A stretch of DNA of 9,770 nucleotides from an uncultured Bacteroidales bacterium (GTDB taxonomy: Bacteria > Bacteroidota > Bacteroidia > Bacteroidales > UBA932). Positions within the stretch are counted from its first letter, which is position 1, and every line of letters starts with the position of its first letter. The stretch is taken from positions 1-9,770 of the forward strand of contig CAKVBK010000067.1 of the NCBI GenBank assembly GCA_934725285.1. Reading direction: 5' to 3'. The notes below the pieces were generated by a model. The model made no database searches. It worked only from the letters and a program-made list of their open reading frames with translations, and was not told where the DNA came from. Positions 5,172 through 9,770 of the stretch are shown here, in pieces. A program made the position numbers and the translations under genes.

Positions 5172-8099
5172 ATGAACGAAGAATCATTGATGCGGGCCAG
5201 GATACGGAAGATCCTGATGATCTGCAGCAACTATGACGCTTTCGCCCTTGAGGAGGACGGACGCATCGAGAATCAGGTGAAAAACGAGTACCGTGAGCTG
5301 AACCTGAGCAATCCGCCTAAATTCATCTGGGCCAATTCATCGGCCCAGGCAAGAGAGATAATCGATTCCGAGACGGAGATCGACATGATCATCTGCATGT
5401 TCAACGAGCAGGACAAAGGAATATTCCCGTTCGCCTCCGAACTTAAGGAGAATGGATGCGGCATTCCGTTCATTTTGCTTATACACTACTCGAAAGCGGT
5501 GAGGCAGAGGGTGTTGGAGTCTCCGCACAAGGGTGTCGATTTCGTGTTCAGCTGGCATGGCAACGCTGATCTGATCTTGGCCATAGTCAAACTTCTGGAA
5601 GATGCCGCAAACGCGGAGAACGATGTGTTTGAGGTCGGAGTGAAAGGCATTCTGCTTGTCGAGGACTCTATCCGTTACTACTCGAACTATCTTCCTGAAC
5701 TCTACAAGATTGTCCTCACGCAGAGCCGTGAGTTCCTGACAGAGTCCCTCAATGACGATCAGAAGAAGTACCGGAAAAGATCCAGGCCCAAAATATTTCT
5801 AGCTACATGTCTTGATGAGGCGCTCGCCTATTTCGAAAAATACAGACGTAACCTGCTCGGTGTCATCTCCGACGTCGGAATGGTTGTGCATAAAGGGGAC
5901 GACCCAAGGACGGAAAAACTGGACGCGGGCATTGACCTGGTGAAAATCATCCGTGAATATGATCCCTTGATGCCTGTGCTGCTGCAATCCTCGCAGGGCA
6001 GCGTGGCCGAGGTCGCGATGAGGTTAGGTGTCGGATTCCTGAAGAAATACTCCAGCACACTTTTCCTTCAGCTTGGTGATTACATGAAGGAGGAATTCGG
6101 CTTCGGAGATTTCGTGTTCAGGGACTCGTCGGGCGCGGAATGCGGAAGGGCCGCCAGCCTTTCTCAGCTGGAAAAGATAATCTACGACATTCCGGACGAT
6201 GTGCTGATGAGCAACACGTCCAGAAACATGTTCTCGAAATGGCTGTATGCCAGAGGATTGTTCAATTTGGCGGAAACTTTCAGGGCTGAGCACCACACTG
6301 ATGCCGGCGAGTTCAGAAAATTCCTTCTGGACAACATCCGCCGTTACCACCGAAGCATCGGACAAGGCATCATCACTGAATTCCACAAGGATTCATACGA
6401 GGACTACTACTGGTTCTCACGTGTCGGGGATGGTTCGCTTGGCGGAAAGGCAAGAGGTCTGGCTTTTCTCAATCATCTGATCCAGAAACACTCCCTGTCG
6501 GAGAAATACGACGGTCTTCATGTCTCTATCCCTCGGACGATTGTGCTGACGACAGATTGGTTCGACAAGTTCATCCTGGAGAATGGCCTTCAGTACGTCA
6601 TAGACGCTGAACTGTCTGATGACGAGATACTTTCAGAGTTCGTCGCATCCACATTGCCTGACGAACTGACGCAGAATCTCAAGGCTTTCCTTGCGACTGT
6701 TGACTGTCCGTTGGCGGTCCGCTCAAGCTCAAAGCTGGAAGACAGCAACTATCAGCCGTTCGCCGGGGTGTATGCTACATATATGTGCCCTCCGGTTGAG
6801 AACAAGGACAGGATGCTCCGAGAACTCGGAAAGGCCATCAAGAGTGTCTATGCGTCAACTTATTTCAAAGGCAGCCGCAACTATATTCAGGCAAGCGGCA
6901 ACCTTTTGGGGGAAGAGAAGATGGCCGTGATTGTGCAGACCATCTGCGGAACAGCGCACGGAAGTGATTTCTATCCGATGATGTCAGGCGTGGGACGTTC
7001 GCTCAACTCCTACCCTGTCGGGGCCGAGAAAGCCAGCGATGGAGTGCTTAACGTCGCGTTCGGCCTTGGCAAGACCGTAGTTGACGGAGGAAGGACATTG
7101 AGGGTGGATCCATTGTACCCTAAGAAGATCATCCAGCTGTCCAATCCTAAACTTGCGCAGAGAGACACGCAGAACGAGATGTATGTGCTGGATCTCAGTC
7201 CGTCCGCTTTCAAGATTTCCAAGAACGATGGCATCAATCTCAGACGTATCCCTGTTGCGGACGCTTTGGCGCGCTATGACCGTCCGGAGCTTGTGGCGTC
7301 CACTTACAATGCCCTTGATGACATGATGGTGCCTGGCATCGGAGTCCGTGGAGCGAGGGTTGTGTCTTTTGACGGGATATTCCAGTACGACAGACTTCCG
7401 CTTGCCAAAGCCTTGTCAGAGATCATGTCAATCTGCCGGAATGAGTTGATGAGCGAGGTGGAGATTGAATTCGCGGTCGATCCGGTGAAAGCCTCTTCGG
7501 GAAGCGAGGCGAATCTGAAACTGCTCCAGGTCCGTCCAGTGTCAAGCGGCATAGGATCGCAGACATCCACGATCGAAGACGCCGAGTCTATTATTTCCAA
7601 TAAATTGATTCTTAGTGACAACGCTTTGGGCAACGGTTACTTCACAGAGTCATCGCTGATCCTCGTCATACCACCGGAATCATTCGACAAGATGAAGACA
7701 GAGCTGATGGCGGCGGAGATCTCGGCCATAAACGCCCGCATGACAGCTGATGGCCAGACTTACATCCTGGTTGGTCCGGGACGCTGGGGATCTTCAATCC
7801 CTACTTTGGGAGTTCCAGTCTCATGGACGGACATCTCCGCCGCAAGAATGGTTGTTGAATATGGCATCGACGGATTCAGGATCGATCCGAGTCAGGGGAC
7901 ACACTTTTTCCAGAACATAACCTCGCTTGGAGTAGGCTATCTTTCAGTGGATCAGTATGCCGGCTCAGGCATGATCGATTTTGACGCTTTGAAAGGACTT
8001 GAATGTGTCTTTAAGGGAGAGTTCGCCACGGTTTTGAAGGTTGACGGATTGACCGGATTCATAGACAGAAACAAAGGCAAAGCTTTGATAGGATTTTAG
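5172..8099 (+). CDS. Two-receiver, PEP-synthase/PPDK-type ATP-grasp protein with novel C-terminal domain
   Basis: A 975-residue cytoplasmic protein with no signal peptide or membrane segment. Residues 11-145 resemble a receiver fold (ILMICSN, IDMIICMFNE, IPFILLIHYS) but lack the phosphorylation residues. Residues 157-305 form a second receiver with an acidic pocket (E164, D165), phosphoacceptor-type D234 in ISDVGM, S273/S274 and K291/K292; the stretch before D234 is about 25 residues longer than usual and includes basic KKYRKRSRPK. A helical linker follows. Residues 415-790 are a PPDK N-terminal (PEP/pyruvate-binding) ATP-grasp domain: GSLGGKARGL (K426), AVRSSSKLEDS (R517), VEIEFAVD (E766), LLQVRPV (Q786, R788), matching the ATP-site residues of PPDK. 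The swivelling phosphohistidine motif and the PEP/pyruvate barrel are absent. Residues 810-975 hold an unassigned domain with GPGRWGSS (868-875) and DPSQGTHFFQN (905-915). Such genes are often labelled PEP synthase, but this one cannot be a complete one. It is coupled to a GH13 gene 2 bp downstream. ATG 5190 (M7) is an alternative start. Confidence 0.85.
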   Translation: MNEESLMRARIRKILMICSNYDAFALEEDGRIENQVKNEYRELNLSNPPKFIWANSSAQAREIIDSETEIDMIICMFNEQDKGIFPFASELKENGCGIPFILLIHYSKAVRQRVLESPHKGVDFVFSWHGNADLILAIVKLLEDAANAENDVFEVGVKGILLVEDSIRYYSNYLPELYKIVLTQSREFLTESLNDDQKKYRKRSRPKIFLATCLDEALAYFEKYRRNLLGVISDVGMVVHKGDDPRTEKLDAGIDLVKIIREYDPLMPVLLQSSQGSVAEVAMRLGVGFLKKYSSTLFLQLGDYMKEEFGFGDFVFRDSSGAECGRAASLSQLEKIIYDIPDDVLMSNTSRNMFSKWLYARGLFNLAETFRAEHHTDAGEFRKFLLDNIRRYHRSIGQGIITEFHKDSYEDYYWFSRVGDGSLGGKARGLAFLNHLIQKHSLSEKYDGLHVSIPRTIVLTTDWFDKFILENGLQYVIDAELSDDEILSEFVASTLPDELTQNLKAFLATVDCPLAVRSSSKLEDSNYQPFAGVYATYMCPPVENKDRMLRELGKAIKSVYASTYFKGSRNYIQASGNLLGEEKMAVIVQTICGTAHGSDFYPMMSGVGRSLNSYPVGAEKASDGVLNVAFGLGKTVVDGGRTLRVDPLYPKKIIQLSNPKLAQRDTQNEMYVLDLSPSAFKISKNDGINLRRIPVADALARYDRPELVASTYNALDDMMVPGIGVRGARVVSFDGIFQYDRLPLAKALSEIMSICRNELMSEVEIEFAVDPVKASSGSEANLKLLQVRPVSSGIGSQTSTIEDAESIISNKLILSDNALGNGYFTESSLILVIPPESFDKMKTELMAAEISAINARMTADGQTYILVGPGRWGSSIPTLGVPVSWTDISAARMVVEYGIDGFRIDPSQGTHFFQNITSLGVGYLSVDQYAGSGMIDFDALKGLECVFKGEFATVLKVDGLTGFIDRNKGKALIGF

Positions 8100-8101
8100 T
8101 C

Positions 8102-9628
8102 ATGGGTAAAATGATTGTTTATCAGGTCCTTCCAAGATTGTGGGGGGATGGGCGGTTTTCAGAATTTGATTCTGACACTCTGGCCTATATCAAGTCGTTG
8201 AGCGTAAGTCATGTCTGGTTCACTGGTGTGATAAGGCACGCCACAACCTTATCGTCCGAAGGCTGCCCGGCTTCCGACAAGCAGATTGTGAAAGGCGCGG
8301 CCGGTTCTCCATACGCTATTACGGATTATTATGATGTCAATCCCTATCTTGCTGATAATCCATCTGAAAGAATGCCTGAGTTTGAGGCTTTGTTGAATCG
8401 ATGCCATAAGGCCGGACTGAAAGTCATTATAGATTTTGTCCCTAACCACGTTTCCCGCGATTATGGCAAGGTCGGCTTGGTAAGGCCGGAGATCAAACCT
8501 CTCGGGGCAGACGATGATCCGACTGTCCACTGGAGAGCGGAGAATGATTTTTACTACTATCCAGGCCATGCTCTTAAACTTCCTTTCGACGTTCAAACTT
8601 ACCGTGAGAACCCGGCCAAGGCTTCAGGCAACTGCTTCTCGCCCTCCCCTTCCGTCAACGATTGGTATGAGACCATCCGTCTGAATTACTGTGATTTCCA
8701 CACCTCCACATGGGACAAGATGTACGACATTGTCCGCTACTGGTGTGGCAAAGGCGTGGACGGTTTCCGCTGCGACATGGTTGAAATGGTTCCGTGGCAG
8801 TTCTTCCAATGGCTTATAAGAAAGATAAAGGACGAGTTCCCGGAGATTATATTCATTGCGGAGGTTTATCAGAAAGGGCTGTATGCCAGATACATCCGTG
8901 AGGTAGGATTCGACTTTCTCTACGACAAGTCCGGGCTTTATGATTCCGTGCGTGCTGTTGTCGAAGGCCATGGCACGGCCAAAAGTCTGACTTGGAACTG
9001 GCAGTTTCTTGGGGACTTGCAGCCTCGGATGCTGAATTTCCTTGAGAACCACGATGAGCAACGTTTCGCATCGGATTTCTTTGGAAAGGACGCGCGAAGG
9101 ACTTTCGCCGCGCTGGGCGCCGGAATATTCATGAACACCGCTCCGTACATGCTCTATTTCGGAGAGGAGATAGGAGAGCGGGGAATGGATGCGGAAGGAT
9201 TCAGCGGACGTGACGGGAGGACGACCATATTCGATTGGTGGAAGATTCCCTCAATCGGTAGGCTGATTGAATATATTCATAAAGATGAGGGACTTACCTC
9301 GAACGAGGCCGCTCTTCTTGAAAAGTGGCGGAGGTTTTTGAATATGGCTGCATCGGTTCCGGCTGTGGCTTCCGGAAGGACGTTCGACCTATGCTATTGC
9401 AACTATGATTCGCCGGGCTTTGACCCCGACAGGCACTTCGCTTTTCTGCGTGGCGACGGCTCGCAGACCTGGCTTTTTGTCTGCAATTTTTCAGGCGCAA
9501 CATGCAACATTTCCATCCGCATACCAAAGGAAGCAGTCGATTATCTGGATATGAAGAACCTCGGTCCGGAAACCCGGATCGAGGTGGAAGTGTCATCTGA
9601 CGACTGTTTTTATGAGAGGCTCAACTAA
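8102..9628 (+). CDS. Cytoplasmic GH13 alpha-amylase-family glycoside hydrolase/transferase
   Basis: A 508-residue protein that begins directly with the first barrel strand (MIVYQVLPRLW), without a signal peptide, so it should act on alpha-glucans inside the cell. All four GH13 signature regions are present: region I DFVPNHV (111-117), region II GFRCDMVEM (221-229, nucleophile D225 with R223), region III FIAEVY (251-256, general acid E254), region IV FLENHDEQR (313-321, H317 and stabiliser D318). A domain B loop follows strand 3 (about 118-190). The C-terminal 90 residues (FAFLRGDGSQTWLFVCNFSG and on) form the usual beta-sandwich. Eleven cysteines, including C224 beside the nucleophile, fit a reducing cytoplasm. 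The subfamily and the choice between hydrolysis and transglycosylation cannot be fixed by eye; an intracellular amylase or maltodextrin glucosidase is most likely. It lies 2 bp after the receiver/ATP-grasp gene, so the two are almost certainly co-transcribed and perhaps translationally coupled. Confidence 0.9.
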   Translation: MGKMIVYQVLPRLWGDGRFSEFDSDTLAYIKSLSVSHVWFTGVIRHATTLSSEGCPASDKQIVKGAAGSPYAITDYYDVNPYLADNPSERMPEFEALLNRCHKAGLKVIIDFVPNHVSRDYGKVGLVRPEIKPLGADDDPTVHWRAENDFYYYPGHALKLPFDVQTYRENPAKASGNCFSPSPSVNDWYETIRLNYCDFHTSTWDKMYDIVRYWCGKGVDGFRCDMVEMVPWQFFQWLIRKIKDEFPEIIFIAEVYQKGLYARYIREVGFDFLYDKSGLYDSVRAVVEGHGTAKSLTWNWQFLGDLQPRMLNFLENHDEQRFASDFFGKDARRTFAALGAGIFMNTAPYMLYFGEEIGERGMDAEGFSGRDGRTTIFDWWKIPSIGRLIEYIHKDEGLTSNEAALLEKWRRFLNMAASVPAVASGRTFDLCYCNYDSPGFDPDRHFAFLRGDGSQTWLFVCNFSGATCNISIRIPKEAVDYLDMKNLGPETRIEVEVSSDDCFYERLN

Positions 9629-9637
9629 GTGAGCCTC
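9616..9637. terminator. Hairpin over the amylase stop codon, possible bidirectional terminator
   Basis: GAGGCTCA (9616-9623) and TGAGCCTC (9630-9637) form a perfect 8-bp stem with a 6-nt loop, and the loop holds the TAA of the GH13 gene (9626-9628). It sits between two convergent genes, 13 bp from the stop of the minus-strand gene. Neither strand has a T-run after the stem, so it is not a textbook intrinsic terminator; it may protect the mRNA 3' end or act with Rho. Confidence 0.5.
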
Positions 9638-9650
9638 ACGTATTCAAGTC

Positions 9651-9770
9651 TTACCAGTTAAGGATTTTCTTGAAGTCGTACTCCTCTGGATTAGCGACGT
9701 AAGCCTTGGCGGCCTCGTAGTCAGCCGGAGTGATGTAGTGGCAGATGTGTCCGTAGTAGTTGCGGGCGAT
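9651..9770 (-). CDS. C-terminal 39 residues of an unidentified protein (truncated by window edge)
   Basis: On the minus strand the frame is open from the window edge for 39 codons and stops at TAA (9651-9653). The peptide begins IARNYYGHICHYITPADYEA and ends PEEYDFKKILNW. It looks like genuine coding sequence: mostly C- or G-ending codons like its neighbours, a sensible helix (TPADYEAAKAYVANP) and an acidic/aromatic tail, and it stops just short of a hairpin shared with the convergent GH13 gene. The rest of the gene lies beyond base 9770. I do not recognise the family from this tail, and no function is proposed. Confidence 0.6.
   Translation of the reverse strand: MARNYYGHICHYITPADYEAAKAYVANPEEYDFKKILNW

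Noticed and set aside
6024..6386. A 120-codon minus-strand open frame inside the receiver/ATP-grasp gene
   Set aside because: It lies opposite the linker between the receiver and ATP-grasp domains, has no motif, and is explained as a shadow of the real coding frame.
5172..8099. Calling the 975-residue protein a complete phosphoenolpyruvate synthase
   Set aside because: Only the N-terminal ATP-grasp third of that enzyme is present; no phosphohistidine swivel motif or PEP/pyruvate barrel was found.
1..9770. Search for tRNA, rRNA, CRISPR repeats, transposon ends or defence genes
   Set aside because: No tandem spaced repeats, long inverted repeats, transposase-like frames or RNA gene signatures were seen; genes fill nearly the whole window.

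Overview
The window looks like chromosome of a Bacteroidota member, probably of the order Bacteroidales. The evidence is a TamL-type outer-membrane assembly lipoprotein, a short 464-residue arginine decarboxylase of the kind seen in this phylum, TAnnTTTG-like promoter elements, no clear Shine-Dalgarno sequences, and moderate GC by eye. Species cannot be named from sequence alone. There are no RNA genes, CRISPR arrays, insertion sequences or phage genes; the content is ordinary chromosomal housekeeping plus carbohydrate metabolism.

Layout: (1) At 1-465 (+) is the C-terminal end of a GH18 chitinase-like glycoside hydrolase, closed by a strong hairpin terminator at 490-526. (2) At 549-2762 (-), convergent with it, is tamL, an Omp85/BamA-superfamily outer-membrane lipoprotein. 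(3) A divergent promoter region (about 2763-2914) separates tamL from a plus-strand pair: a biosynthetic-type arginine decarboxylase (2915-4309) and, 3 bp later, a SpoU/TrmH-family RNA 2'-O-ribose methyltransferase (4313-5056). (4) After a 115-bp gap with a near-perfect palindrome comes a second plus-strand pair: a 975-residue protein joining two receiver-like domains to a PEP-synthase/PPDK-type ATP-grasp domain and an unassigned C-terminal domain (5172-8099), followed 2 bp later by a cytoplasmic GH13 alpha-amylase-family enzyme (8102-9628). (5) A hairpin whose loop contains the amylase stop codon separates this pair from a convergent minus-strand gene, of which only the last 39 codons (9651-9770) are present.

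The most interesting locus is 5172-9628. The large protein has the ATP-binding residues of PEP synthase/PPDK but lacks the usual phosphohistidine swivel motif and the PEP/pyruvate barrel. In their place it has an N-terminal degenerate receiver, a second receiver with all phosphotransfer residues, and a C-terminal domain whose only histidine lies in a distinctive GTHFF motif. Its tight coupling to an intracellular alpha-amylase suggests a signalling or energy-state role in storage or intracellular alpha-glucan metabolism. That role is inference, not demonstrated.
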